NCBI GenBank assembly: GCA_032717465.1
Contig: CM064732.1
Span: 35,870,322 to 35,934,321, forward strand
DNA from: Coenobita brevimanus
Taxonomy: Eukaryota; Arthropoda; Malacostraca; Decapoda; Coenobitidae
Direction: 5' to 3'
DNA: 64,000 nucleotides
The translations under genes and the position numbers were made by a program. Shown here one piece after another: positions 54,237 to 64,000 of the stretch (position 1 is its first letter; each line of letters begins with the position of its first letter). The notes under the pieces were generated by a model, which was not told the origin of the DNA, did no database searches, and worked only from the letters and a program-made list of their open reading frames with translations.

Positions 54237-55400
54237 TGCAAGGATGAAGGAACCAAAGGCCTGGAGACCACATATTGTTCCCTCTAAGAAAATACAAAAT
54301 CAAGATAACCGAGAGCTAAATTCAAGATCTGTTCATTTCGAGATGCGTGGACAAACAGAGTTTGAAAGACTGAAGATCATGGGCGGTAGGAAATACAAAA
54401 AAAGGGAGACAGCTCCAGAGGTGACCTGTTGCATGCATGAAGGACTGGGAGTACCGATTAACTCTTGCAATAGAGAGTTGGACAGAAAGTGATGAGAGTT
54501 TGTTGCTAGACGAGTGCTACACACCGGCCGTAGTGGTGAGGGGATGCAAGCAGAAAGTTCAGAGGAGTAGTGACCATGGAAGTAGCGATAGAAAAGAGAT
54601 ATAGATGCAACACTGCGGCGAAGAGACAGGTTGATGGGGGCCGGTAAGAGGAGGAGAGTTAATGAGACGAAATGCCTTTGACTTCTTCTTAAGAAGAGCT
54701 GCATGTGGAGAGCCTTTCCACACGAGAGAGTTGTACTCTACACAGGGGCAAATAAAACCCATGTATGAAGTCAACAACTGTGTAAGGGTAATGAAGGCAC
54801 GGAGTCAGCTTAGCACACCTAATTTCTTGGAAACAGATTTTACAAGAGATGTAATATGTTCGTTCCAGGATAAATCCCGAGAGACCGAAACCCCAAGTAT
54901 GTTTATTAAAGATGATTCAAGATTGAGATGGATATTGTTAAAAATTAGAGGATACTCCTGTGAAAGATTTTCTCGGGCTGATAGATGTAAGAACTGAGTT
55001 TTCGATGCATTAAAAAAGACAAGATTACTTTTACTCCAATCGGTGATACGAACCAAATCAGACATTAGGTGTGCCATTGCCTCATCCCCTGTTTGTTGAA
55101 GTAACTGCTGAGATGGACGCTGCGGGAAGAGAATGAAAAAGTGGATGGTGGAGTCATCAGCATATGAGTGAATAGGGTTAGATGTACAGATTAGAAGGTC
55201 GTTGATAAATAAAAGGATGAGAGTTGGTGATAGGACAGAGCCTTGAGGAACACCACTACTGATAGCTCTAGAAGAGCGGTGGCCGTCTACCACAACAGCT
55301 ATAGAACAACCAGGAAGGAAGCTAGAGGTGAAGGCAAAGATAGAGGGATAGAAACCGTAAGAGGGCAGTTTGAAAATTAAAGATTTATGCCCGACTCTGT
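54234..55400 (-). mobile_element. Jockey/CR1-like LINE family J1, inverted 5'-truncated copy
   Basis: On the minus strand the copy starts within the RT (HKSLIFKLPSYGF near 55375), is open at 55293-54805 (GVPQGSVLSPTL, IHSYADDSTIHF with the catalytic pair intact, LGVSVSRDLSWNEHI), then breaks into pieces to the 3' end at 54234. With 51839-54161 it forms a tail-to-tail inverted repeat with arms of about 1.1 kb. Confidence 0.87.
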
Positions 55401-55404
55401 CGAT

Positions 55405-56435
55405 ATGAGCTAGGCTACTCCATAAATCCTCTCACTGAAATCGATATGAATTCAGGTTATTTGATCTGGATTTTTGTGACGGAATGTCTAATAATGAGCA
55501 CGTGTGTGAAAGGAGTCCAACATTAATTCTTTCACTACGAGAAGACCATTGTACAATGGCTGTATACTTCTGGCGGTAAAAACAATAAAACAGAACTACC
55601 GTTGTATATCACAGTATACTACAGACTGACGTGTGCAATGTTCCCAAGAAATTCGGCATATACAACCTGAAATATTATTAAAGAAATTTTTCCTCATCCT
55701 AAAAAAATATATATCATCTATGCATGTGTTTAAAACAGATTCATCCGATATTAAGGACGCCTTGCATACATTCTGCTCAACTGACCTGTACCAGTGATAA
55801 TAGAACAACTATCATGTAAATCCTTTCGACATAAATTATATGAAAAAACAACAACAACAAGAAATCCTATGAGCAACTGGCACATTCACAAATAGAACAT
55901 ATAACTCTACGCAAATGCTTGAAAACATGAAACAATTTTACTTTTAGTATCTGTCGAAGGTAATTAGTACATCAAATTAGCAAATGGAAAATTAATAGTT
56001 TTTATGTAAAAAAAATATGTCAGTGGTTATGAGCCTTGATCTGCTAGCATTTCACTTGTGTAAAAAAACTTTTTAAGTTCCCCGAACAACCCATCCATTT
56101 GCGTTGAATGCAGCAAGAGGGACTACTGGCATTTTTCTCAGCTGAGACAAATCGTCTAGCTAGTAAATGAAAAGTAGTGGACTATGCAAGCAAGAAACGT
56201 TGATAAAGCATTGACCACTGGAAGAAGTGGAGGACAGCTCGAGAACAACACGAACAAGCAAAAACCTAACAACCGTAATGCATTGCAGGAAAATAGAGAG
56301 CAACAAAGTAGGAAAAAATGCGACCGGCAGCAAGTGCAACAATATCAACAGCTGAAACGACTGTGGGTTGTCCTCGGTTGAGTTGGGTTAGGTAGGGCAG
56401 GATTCTGGCCAGCATTTGTGACCCGATAAAACACC
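55405..56435. other. Unassigned region
   Basis: About 1 kb of AT-rich sequence without recognisable genes. A short block near 55525-55580 (CTTTCACTACG...TGGCTGTATAC) has the look of a TTAA-associated terminal repeat but no partner was found. Confidence 0.45.
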
Positions 56436-56439
56436 AGAC

Positions 56440-56679
56440 ACAAAAACACGCACAAAGAAAAAGAAGGGAAAAGGTTGGGGTGATAATAGTGTGTGATTCT
56501 GTATATATAGGCATTTACCTGTACCAGATAGATACTGACTTGCTTACACACGCCAACACACCAGAAATTAAAACACCCACATAGAAAAAGAAGGGAAAAG
56601 GTTGGAGTGATAATAGTCGGTGATTTGGTATTTCCACGCATAAACTGCACGTGTACACAGATAATAATGACTTACCTAA
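56440..56679. repeat. 127-bp tandem duplication
   Basis: AGAAAAAGAAGGGAAAAGGTTG occurs at 56456 and again at 56583, followed by similar sequence (GTGATAATAGT, GATTTGGTAT-like, CTTAC). The copies are clearly diverged towards their 3' ends. Confidence 0.85.
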
Positions 56680-56694
56680 ACACACACACACACA

Positions 56695-56741
<47 letters not shown>
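56680..56741. repeat. (CA)n microsatellite
   Basis: About 62 bp with one T interruption; it follows the tandem duplication. Confidence 0.97.
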
Positions 56742-56743
<2 letters not shown>

Positions 56744-57707
56744 AGGGCTCACTACAGAGGGCACAGATCCATCATCACCATTCAGTCACGTCCTTTGTTC
56801 TATACCTGTCAATACTGGATCACCTCATCTCTTCTGGTTAGGGATATATATATACTGAGCATAATACCAGACGATATTGTTCAGACGCGAGAAATAGTGG
56901 ATGTTTGGGGACTGAAAGTTTTATCGATTATTTGTATTATTGCTTTAGACGCAGTTAAAGACTTTTTATTGTGGAAAATATCATCTAAGACAAATTTTTC
57001 CAACCATAACAACTTTCACGATCAACACTTTCACTGTTAAGGACGCACTTAGATATACTATGTAGCATGCTTCTCTTATCACTAACGATACTGTCCACCA
57101 GAAAAAAAAAGATGTCAGACCCGACAGTCAATGGATTAAGCCATTGAGTAGGATGACGTTAATTCTGACACTTAATTTGGCTTAAGAATGGCCAGTCAGT
57201 CTTCAAAAAAACAATCTCTTTCTTTACTCATCCACTACATTGGCGAATATCTTGAAACCATCCTTTCGTAAGGGAATACTGTTTTATTGTTAAGAATATT
57301 GCGGTGCATCTAGCGCATAGCTAATGATTTTCTGTTATATTCTTGCTACCGTTAATTAGGTAGAAATGGCATCGTAGTCGCGGGGAGATAAACAGGGCAC
57401 GGATGACAGTCAACAAATCCTTCCAGGCTGGTTTATGAGCCCACGAAATACGAGTACAGGAAGACCGCGTGAGCCCATTTACAGTGAAAGTACCAATCCC
57501 CCGCTCATTGTCATTCGTAAAAATTATCTGATAAACTTTACGGTCTCATCAAGCAACGTTTCTTAAACGGCCAGAAAAGGAAGAGAGTACGTATATATAG
57601 CTGATAAACGGATCTCACAGACTTTCAGGTCCTTATACAACAGTCCGGCGTCAACACTAATAGTACAGTAATAATTACAGCTGTCACAGAAGCGGAACAA
57701 AATGACA

Positions 57708-57711
<4 letters not shown>
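56742..57711. other. Unassigned region
   Basis: No gene recognised on either strand; AT-rich with scattered short open frames. Confidence 0.5.

Positions 57712-57790
<79 letters not shown>
57712..57790. repeat. Compound (GA)n-(GACA)n microsatellite
   Basis: About 50 bp of GA repeats followed by about 30 bp of CAGA repeats. Confidence 0.97.
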
Positions 57791-57794
<4 letters not shown>

Positions 57795-57990
57795 TGAGAG
57801 GCGGTCAAACAAAATAGAGAAAAAAAATGACTGACAAGCTGATGAGACAAGTGAGGAAATGGACAGGTGTGAGACGGAAAGGAATGTGAGGAGACAGGAA
57901 CGGCAGAAAAGAAAAGGGAAGCAGGGGAATATTGAAGTGGACTGGGTAATGCAAAATATTGTGCAATTCAGAGGGTAGGAAATCAGAGGG

Positions 57991-57992
<2 letters not shown>

Positions 57993-58089
<97 letters not shown>

Positions 58090-58186
58090 TGCATATGTGT
58101 GTGTGTGTATCAATCTATCTATCTATCTGTGTATCTATCTATCTATCTACCTATCTATCTATCTATCTATCTATCTACCTCTCTAC

Positions 58187-58248
<62 letters not shown>
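57993..58248. repeat. Compound microsatellite (TA)n-(TATC)n-(CT)n-(TA)n
   Basis: TA repeats at 57993-58086, a TG patch, TATC repeats at about 58112-58180, CT repeats at 58186-58206 and TA repeats at 58207-58247. Confidence 0.98.
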
Positions 58249-58250
<2 letters not shown>

Positions 58251-59526
58251 AAAGCGATCGAGGAATGATGAAGATGAAGAAGAGAACGGGGTTATTATGT
58301 GATTTTGATAAAAGAAAAAAAAAGAAAAAGAATTCGTTAAGGAACTCTGATCTCCTCAGCAAGGAGACACTCTATACAACCTCTATAAACCCATTATCGG
58401 TCACAATAGTTTTTCTGTTTACCTGCTGTGTTTTAAAAGGTCTGATGTACTGTAGTGAGATATTGCGAAACGTCACCATTAAAGATGTTCCTACTAGCCC
58501 TGGTGTTGATATTCCTTACCTCACTGCTCTTTCCTAACAACCAGTCAGCTGCAAGTGTAATTGCCCACCGCAGTAGACGACCAGTGCTTACCCTGTTCAG
58601 GGAAGTTGAGCGCCTTGACATCAAGCATTGGAAACGACAGTTAGAGCTCTGTTTTCTGAAGTGTTGCGAAAAACAAAATCTAGTGTCGATTTTTCTTAAA
58701 TTAAGCCTTTGTAACCATCACTTACACCACTCTAAATAATACACAAAATGTTAGAAAATCTTTTTGAGTACTAAAACATGGAGCAAAGAGAGACAATTGA
58801 AAACGACGACCAGAAGTTAATAATTTAAGGGAAGATTTTATATCAAAAGTTTCATGGATTGTCATCAACCATCTTAAGTGTCTCACTACCAAGCAAAACT
58901 TTACAGCAATAAAATGAGTGGGTTTGTTCAGGTATCAAAGATAACTAAACTGGGCTATAATTCCGTGCCAGTCTGCCTCTAGACAATATAATTTTTAATT
59001 TCTCAAGTAAAGTTCTTTCCTCACCTGAAAAGTCTGCTCTGTCTAATGGACGGAAATCCTCTGTTCAACTGAGTAAGCCAAAATTTATGGACCATTTCCT
59101 TGAGTTTGAGATTTTACATAAGAAATTGTCATACCATGAATATTACGACTCAGAGATGAGAGGGATGGACTATTTTAAAAACTTCGTCCACCACTTGCCA
59201 TTCGAGTCGTTCTATTCACAAGGTACACATCACAAGTTGGACTGCCTTAGTAAAGATGAATACGTAGCTTTAACCCCTTAACCGTGGGTGTCATTCCAGA
59301 ATGACGGCGACAAAACTGGACCAAACCGCAGGTGGCATTCTGGAATGATCGTGAATATTTTGAACACCGCGCGTTTTCCCGGCGCGCAAATATTCTCACG
59401 CAAGAGTAGCTGTTGAGTTCTTTCACGCCAGCCATCCCACACCTCCCTCCTCCAACCCCGAGGGGCCCCCCCCCACCCCTGCCCTGACCCGCGTCAGTCA
59501 GTATCTGTCCAGCTCTGTGCGTGATA

Positions 59527-60483
59527 ATGGCGCTCCGTCCCGACTCATCGTCGCTCGCTTCCTCCTCTACAATGTTTAGTGCTAGTGTTCCCTCTACCTC
59601 TACACCGGTAAAGGAACTGCCGACGGCGAGGCAGAAGGGGTTGAGCACTCCTGAAATTAGAACTGAGCTGGACAAAACTGTAAGTACTACTCTTGATTGT
59701 GGCAGTGAAAGTGACACACTCACAGCAAGCAGTGATGATTTGGCAGTGATTGGTGGTGAACCATTTTCCATTGATAGTGACAGTGATGAAAGTGATCGTG
59801 TTGATTCCCCCCCACCACCCCCAACTTACTCTGGGAAAGGAAAGGCTCCTATGGGCAAATCTGGTATTGCACGTGGGAAGGGAGTGAAGCGCAGGCTCAC
59901 GTCTCCCACACCAGGCCCTAGTACGCATTTCCCACCAATTTCCCGTTCCCCTAGCCCAATTGCCCTCACATCATCATCATCATCATCTGTCGTGCCCTCT
60001 CCTCATTCTACATCATCTGAGGAGTACGAATTACCAAAGCCTGCAAAGCGAGGGAAGGCAGGCCGTGCAGGCCGTGCAGGCAGGCCTAGAACAAAGGGGA
60101 TGCGTGGCAGTTGGAGGGCAAAGCTGGGCGATAAGCGAGGCGATAAGCGAGGTGATAAGCGGGGTAGAAAGGGTCAAGTTTCACCACGCACCAGGTCAGA
60201 ATCGCCCCCGCCTGCCCCCGCTCAGTTCCCTCACCCGCTCCTCCCCCCCTCTCACCGCCCCCGTACTCACACCCCTCCCCGTTGCCTCCTGCCTCACCCA
60301 CCTCCCGCTTGCCTCCTGCCTCACCTCCTGCCTCACCCATTGCCTCTACATCAGCTCATTCTCACGGGGAAACGAGTGGAATGCAACCTGCCCCTGCCAC
60401 TGAACCACGCACAGGGCAAGTTGATGCAATTGTTTGGACTGACGGTGGAGATTTCCAGCCACACAATCCACCGTTTGATATGA
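59527..60483 (+). CDS. piggyBac transposase N-terminal part (separate frame)
   Basis: ATG at 59527 (MALRPDSSSLASSS). Acidic and Ser/Pro-rich, with PPPPPTYSGKGKAPMGKSG, a Gly/Arg/Lys-rich stretch (about 60055-60115) and three GDKR units at about 60128-60160. This is the usual disordered, charged N-terminus of piggyBac transposases. It ends in a proline-rich, C-homopolymer-rich region and leaves the transposase frame there. Frame 1 must shift to frame 3 between about 60200 and 60330 to join the core. An indel in the poly(C) runs near 60240-60260 is the likeliest cause; an intron is possible. Confidence 0.65.
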   Translation: MALRPDSSSLASSSTMFSASVPSTSTPVKELPTARQKGLSTPEIRTELDKTVSTTLDCGSESDTLTASSDDLAVIGGEPFSIDSDSDESDRVDSPPPPPTYSGKGKAPMGKSGIARGKGVKRRLTSPTPGPSTHFPPISRSPSPIALTSSSSSSVVPSPHSTSSEEYELPKPAKRGKAGRAGRAGRPRTKGMRGSWRAKLGDKRGDKRGDKRGRKGQVSPRTRSESPPPAPAQFPHPLLPPSHRPRTHTPPRCLLPHPPPACLLPHLLPHPLPLHQLILTGKRVECNLPLPLNHAQGKLMQLFGLTVEISSHTIHRLI

Positions 60484-61757
60484 CAAATGCTGGAATACAG
60501 CCTGCCTTCCCATGCAACGCAGGTGATGAGTTTGTTGATTACTTCCTGGCCTTCCTTGATGATGAAATTGTGCAGCATGTCAGCGATGAGACCAATAGGT
60601 ATGCAACTCAGTGTGCAGCACAAGGGCTGGGACCTATTGGCTCACCAAAGCAAGTGTCGTGGTTGCCTGTCGGGATCAGAGAGCTGTATGTTTTTTTTGC
60701 ACTCATGTTTTTGATGCCCCATATAAAGAGACATGAGTTGGAGGAGTACTGGCTCGTGGATGACATAACTACTATCCCCATATTCGGGAAGTATATGTCA
60801 CAGGATCGGTTCCGACAGCTGCTTGGATACCTGCACTTTGCTGACAATGACAACCCGTCCCAAACTGACCCTTTGTGGAAAGTGAGAGATTTCCTCAACA
60901 AGATTAGGGATCGATTTATGCGATTTTTCAGGCCTATGCAGAAAGTCGTCATAGACGAGTCCCTGGTATTGTTCAGAGGACGTCTCAAATTCAGGCAGTA
61001 CATCCCCAGCAAACGCCACCGCTTTGGGATAAAGTTCTTTGTGCTGTGTGACTGTGAGACGGGGTATATAATGGATTTTGTCATTTACTCGGCTAGCACA
61101 ATGGATGTGAACAGGAAAGACCCCCTTGGCTTCTCTGGCTCCATTGTAAAAGTGCTGATGGAAAGGTATTTTGGTGGTAATCATGTGCTGTACACAGACA
61201 ATTATTACACAGCACCGAAACTCTCCAAATACCTTGCTGAACACGGCATTGGCACTGTTGGCACTGTACGGAGCTATAGGAAAGAGTGGCCTAGTTTCCC
61301 CGAAGCATCATCATCATCCAGGGGAGATGTTCACCTGAAGAAGTCAGACAAGCTTCTTGCGATCAGGTGGCATGACAAGAAGGTTGTCAATATGATCAGC
61401 ACCATCCACAAGGGGGAAATGAAGAGAACTGGGAAGGTCAGCTACAGGACGGGAGAGCCAATCATGAAGCCTGATGCCGTCATTGATTATAATGTAAATA
61501 TGAGACTCGTTGATAAGTCTGATATGATGATTGGCGAAATAGACTGTCTCAGGAGAAACACCCGATGGTACAGGAAGGCTTGCCCGCACATGCTCGATAT
61601 GTGCATGCTCAGTGCCTTCATTCTTTACAAGACACAAGTCGGGGGCATAAGGCAACCATCACTGAGACAGTTTTCCAAGACTGTCGTGCAGCAGCTACTT
61701 GAACGATTTGGTCAGGTGATGGCATTGATCCCGAGGCGACACTCTGACACAACCTGA
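60282..61757 (+). CDS. piggyBac transposase catalytic core (DDE_Tnp_1_7-like)
   Basis: 491 codons as read, with the true start probably upstream in the other frame. The core starts near residue 70 (DEFVDYFLAFLDDEIVQHV), then ELYVFFALMFLMPHI and FGKYMSQDRFRQLLGYLHF. Catalytic positions are visible as VIDESLVLFRGR (first Asp), VLYTDNYYTAP (second Asp) and NMRLVDKSDMM (third Asp), all intact. C-terminal NTRWYRKACPHMLDMCMLS is typical of the family. It would excise and insert the element at TTAA. The frame closes at 61757, while the cysteine-rich tail continues in another frame. No internal stops. Confidence 0.93.
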   Translation: MPPASPTSRLPPASPPASPIASTSAHSHGETSGMQPAPATEPRTGQVDAIVWTDGGDFQPHNPPFDMTNAGIQPAFPCNAGDEFVDYFLAFLDDEIVQHVSDETNRYATQCAAQGLGPIGSPKQVSWLPVGIRELYVFFALMFLMPHIKRHELEEYWLVDDITTIPIFGKYMSQDRFRQLLGYLHFADNDNPSQTDPLWKVRDFLNKIRDRFMRFFRPMQKVVIDESLVLFRGRLKFRQYIPSKRHRFGIKFFVLCDCETGYIMDFVIYSASTMDVNRKDPLGFSGSIVKVLMERYFGGNHVLYTDNYYTAPKLSKYLAEHGIGTVGTVRSYRKEWPSFPEASSSSRGDVHLKKSDKLLAIRWHDKKVVNMISTIHKGEMKRTGKVSYRTGEPIMKPDAVIDYNVNMRLVDKSDMMIGEIDCLRRNTRWYRKACPHMLDMCMLSAFILYKTQVGGIRQPSLRQFSKTVVQQLLERFGQVMALIPRRHSDTT

Positions 61758-61974
61758 CCGTCTTGAGTGCCGCAATTACATGAGCCGGCACCAGCTTGTG
61801 AAATTGCCTCCTAAAGCAGGCGGCAGGTTGTCACAGGGCTGCTGCAGAGTATGTTCAACCACCACACGAAGGCCTACGACGAGAAAAATGAGCACACACC
61901 AGTGCCTTGAATGCCAAGTCGCTCTATGTGTAACTCCGTGCTTTGCCGAGTACCACTCTCTGAGTAAATACTGA
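61741..61974 (+). CDS. piggyBac C-terminal cysteine-rich domain (separate frame)
   Basis: Frame 1 from 61741 reads TLTQPDRLECRNY, then LPPKAGGRLSQ and a Cys/His cluster: C-x2-C (CRVC), C-x2-C (CLEC), C-x3-C (CVTPC) and a final H (EYHS). This is the cross-brace zinc-binding domain that piggyBac transposases use to bind their terminal repeats. One small shift near 61740-61760 would join it to the core. Confidence 0.8.
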   Translation, partial: TLTQPDRLECRNYMSRHQLVKLPPKAGGRLSQGCCRVCSTTTRRPTTRKMSTHQCLECQVALCVTPCFAEYHSLSKY

Positions 61975-61977
61975 AAG

Positions 61978-62700
61978 TGACAGTGATATATAGTGATGCA
62001 ACAGTGACGTGCTTTGCCAATAATTGTATAATGGATAATGTAGTAATAAGGGATATTTTGCCTAGAAAATAAAGGAAATATTGGCCAGTATAATAAGTGA
62101 TATTGTAATAAGAGAATCTGCGGCACTTGTGGAATTCTGCGGCACTTATGTAATTCTGTGATGCGCCAGTGACGCAATATAGTAATAAGTGCATTGTAAA
62201 TATAATGTACATTGCCCATATTATATGTAAAATAATATTAGAAGTTAGAAAGAATGAAAAGATCGCAGGAAACGTCAGTGAGCGGGTGCCGCCGCAGTGA
62301 AGTGAGGCGCAGCCGCAGTGAAGAGCGGGTGCAGCCGCAGGGAAGTGCCTTTTACCTACCTCAGTGAACACAGAGTGGGTGTTTATCGTATGTACAGTGT
62401 TCATATATGTTTATATTACTATTATGAGAGAGTGGTTGGCATTTGGTACTGGTGTGTGGGGCGTAAAATAGTTATTTCACACCCCTCACTTCTAACGGCT
62501 CTCCCCGTCCTGTGAAAGTCAACAAGTCATGTAACCTACATCAATGGAAAGCTGAAAGTTTGTACTTTCTAATGGTACCTTATTTTTTTCTCTAGCTTTA
62601 TTCTGTGCAGAGTTATTAAGGTTTAAAGGTTTGTTTACATTTGGCTGAAACCCCCACGGGAGAGGACAGTCAGACCAAAACAATACCCGCGGTTAAGGGG
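61978..62700. other. piggyBac 3' non-coding region
   Basis: AT-rich with GTGATATAGTGAT-like and AATAAGTG-like words recurring (61980-62200), then GCAGCCGCAGTGAAG units at about 62288-62340. It ends in the terminal repeat. Confidence 0.6.
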
Positions 62701-62932
62701 TTAAAAAGCTTAATCTTGATTCTTCATTAATAACTATCAGGAAATTGTGTAGTTATTTTGGACAGCAATTACTATGTTCATAAATGAAGAATATTTTGAA
62801 CGATGCAACTAAGTTTACTAGAATAAATAACTTAATTTCTGCTAAGGTCAGAGAGAACCACAGCCAGGTATCAAGTATGGGCTCCCCAAAGTCAAGAAGG
62901 TAGGATGTCCACTATGACGAGTTTTATCTGTT

Positions 62933-63107
62933 CGTTCGTTCGTTCGTTCGTTCGAAGATTTCCTGCACATATAGTGCAGGCCGGGCCATACATTAGCCCG
63001 GTCAGTGGGGTATGGGCTGGTTAAAATATAAATAAGTGGGGAGGACAGGACCTGGGGATTGCCCAGCACACACGTCCTGTCTCCTGGCGGGCTTTGTGGT
63101 GTGTGTG
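62933..63107 (-). mobile_element. SINE with (GAAC)n tail and 10-bp target-site duplication
   Basis: TTTATCTGTT occurs at 62923-62932 and 63108-63117, precisely flanking a 175-bp insert. On the minus strand the insert begins CACACACCACAAAGCCCGCC and ends ATCTTC then (GAAC)n, so the tail is at the left. Inside is a short inverted repeat (CTGCACTATATGTGCAG). The reading of the Penelope-like element resumes immediately after the second duplicate (AAYNTNIATYL). No clear A/B boxes were seen, so the parent RNA is unknown. Confidence 0.8.
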
Positions 63108-63117
63108 TTTATCTGTT

Positions 63118-63990
63118 GTAGCAGCCTATAATACGAATATTGCTACCTATTTGGTGCCGATCATAAACTCCTTTGCCTCTAACCAATACACTTGCAGGGA
63201 TATATTTCCTTTCATTAAGGGGATCACAAGCTTAAACATACATAGTTTTGTTATGGCCATTTTTGACATTAAGTCTCTATTATCTAAAATCCCGTTAAAT
63301 GAGACTGTCGGTATTTGTATCAAGGTACATTATAAAGAGTATGACACAGTTTCTGGCTTTAGTGTTGAATAAATGCGCAAATTGCTGAATTTATTTGTAA
63401 AAGACTTCATATTTCAATTTAATGAACAGGCTTACAGACGAGAAAATGGGGTAACAATCGGATATTTCTTTGCCCTAACAATAAGTAACATTTTCTTTTA
63501 TAGCTTTCATGAGAAGAGTGGATCAACGATTGCCAAGACGATTTTAAGCCAGTGTTTTATCAGAGGTTTATGGATGATGCCCTTTTCCATTTTAAATCTT
63601 CGGACCATTTGCCACGATTTTAAAACTAACTTGTCGAGACATCCAAAAACAGAAATCAGGGCTGAGACAAAGAAGGATAATAAATTGCCACTTTTAGATA
63701 ACACTAAAACTGGCACCACTTTCACTACCAATGTTTACCGGAAACTAGCATTAACGGGATTCTGTACGGAGTTCATATAATTCATTCCAATGAGTTATAA
63801 GCATATTTTGGTAGCAACTCTCACTAACCGAGCCTATCATATGTGTTCATATGATTTTAAGCTTCACAAGGAATTAGAGTATATGAGAAATAGGCTTTAC
63901 TTCCCAAAATTTTTCTCAGCTATCCACACTGAGAAGTCTATTAACAAAATAATAGCCACTGTGGCTCAAAAGGTTCATATTGTCCCGTGA
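63118..63990 (+). pseudogene. Penelope-like reverse transcriptase, palm to C-terminal part
   Basis: Open pieces: 63094-63372 (YNTNIATYLVPIINSF, FDIKSLLSKIPLNETVG), 63373-63780 (FNEQAYRRENGVTIGYFFAL, normally a VAMGSPLGP-type motif; NKLPLLDNTKTGTTFTTNVYR) and 63790-63990 (FKLHKELEYMRNRLYFPKF). The catalytic RFMDDALFHF is read only in another frame near 63565-63593, so a pair of shifts brackets it. The G(S)PLGP loop is changed to GYFFAL. Confidence 0.82.
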
Positions 63991-64000
63991 CACACTATTT

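Larger units (their letters stand above)
59274..62700 (+). mobile_element. piggyBac element with intact ends, inserted in the Penelope-like element
   Basis: Starts CCCCTTAACCGTGGGT and ends ACCCGCGGTTAAGGGG, a 16-bp inverted repeat with one mismatch. TTAA lies at 59270-59273 and 62701-62704. The 3427-bp unit codes for a transposase spread over three pieces (59527-60483, 60282-61757, 61741-61974). Its terminal repeats and sequence differ from the piggyBac family at 43395 and 23228, so the window holds two piggyBac families. Of the DNA transposons in the window it is closest to complete. Confidence 0.95.
58450..64000 (+). mobile_element. Penelope-like element, interrupted twice, runs off the right edge
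   Basis: The Penelope-type reading is spread over 58450-59273, 62705-62932 and 63118-64000. Recognisable parts are an N-terminal block (58455-58739, REVERLDIKHWKRQL), SSPEKSALSNGRK with SKPKFMDHFLEFEIL (59020-59110), LDCLSKDEYVAL (about 59240-59270), VVILDSNYYV (about 62745), then IATYLVPIINSF, FDIKSLLSKIPLNETVGIC (a Penelope-type first catalytic block) and RFMDDALFHF (second block, near 63565). C-terminal pieces continue to the edge. A GIY-YIG endonuclease, if present, would lie beyond 64000. Stops and shifts are common, so this copy is dead. Confidence 0.82.

Overview
The window looks like intergenic DNA from a large, repeat-rich animal genome, most likely an arthropod and probably a decapod crustacean. 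That placement is an inference. It rests on the density of (TA)n, (CA)n and (GA)n arrays and on the mixture of RTE-like, Jockey/CR1-like and Penelope-like retroelements with piggyBac, mariner and gypsy elements. I could not recognise a single host gene, canonical tRNA gene or rRNA gene. Almost everything that can be explained is a mobile element, a wreck of one, or a simple-sequence array.

Layout. 1-4.4 kb: Jockey/CR1-like LINE pieces, including a tail-to-tail inverted pair. 5-8 kb: microsatellites, LINE scraps and a possible MITE. 8.1-12.4 kb: a strand-asymmetric tract, A/C-rich then A/G-rich. 12.6-17.1 kb: an RTE-like LINE (family A) split by a fragment of a second RTE-like family (B) with an 11-bp target-site duplication, then a longer copy of B. 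17.2-20.6 kb: a candidate non-coding LTR element full of short tandem repeats. 20.7-21.8 kb: pogo/Tigger-like ends. 21.8-25.6 kb: the longest copy of B, with a 764-bp piggyBac MITE in its coding region. 25.7-27.1 kb: a tRNA-derived SINE and two mariner half-copies fused head to head. 27.1-28.6 kb: a GA-rich minisatellite. 30-31.5 kb: a broken transposase-like gene. 31.6-34.6 kb: RTE-like family C, with a PHD-like finger and a (ACGAAA)n tail. 36.3-37.1 kb: an internally deleted Tc1/mariner relative. 37.2-42.7 kb: a young LTR retrotransposon. 43.4-47.5 kb: a decayed full-size piggyBac. 48.4-50.4 kb: SINEs and a 142-bp tandem repeat. 51.8-55.4 kb: two Jockey/CR1-like copies forming an inverted repeat around (TA)n. 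56.4-58.2 kb: tandem and simple repeats. 58.4-64 kb: a Penelope-like element interrupted by a 3.4-kb piggyBac and a 175-bp SINE.

The best preserved unit is the LTR element at 37187-42651. Its two 788-bp LTRs differ at about 11 positions. Its coding order is gag, protease, integrase, then reverse transcriptase, the reverse of the usual gypsy order and the arrangement known from Gmr1-like elements. The reverse transcriptase is cut short and RNase H is missing, so this copy must depend on a relative. The piggyBac at 59274-62700 keeps both terminal repeats, TTAA duplications and a transposase core with all three catalytic aspartates, but its N- and C-terminal parts lie in other frames.

The elements act on one another more than together. 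Several insertions can be ordered because they carry target-site duplications or interrupt a recognisable reading frame. A recurring theme is that element ends abut (TA)n arrays, at 14 or more junctions here.
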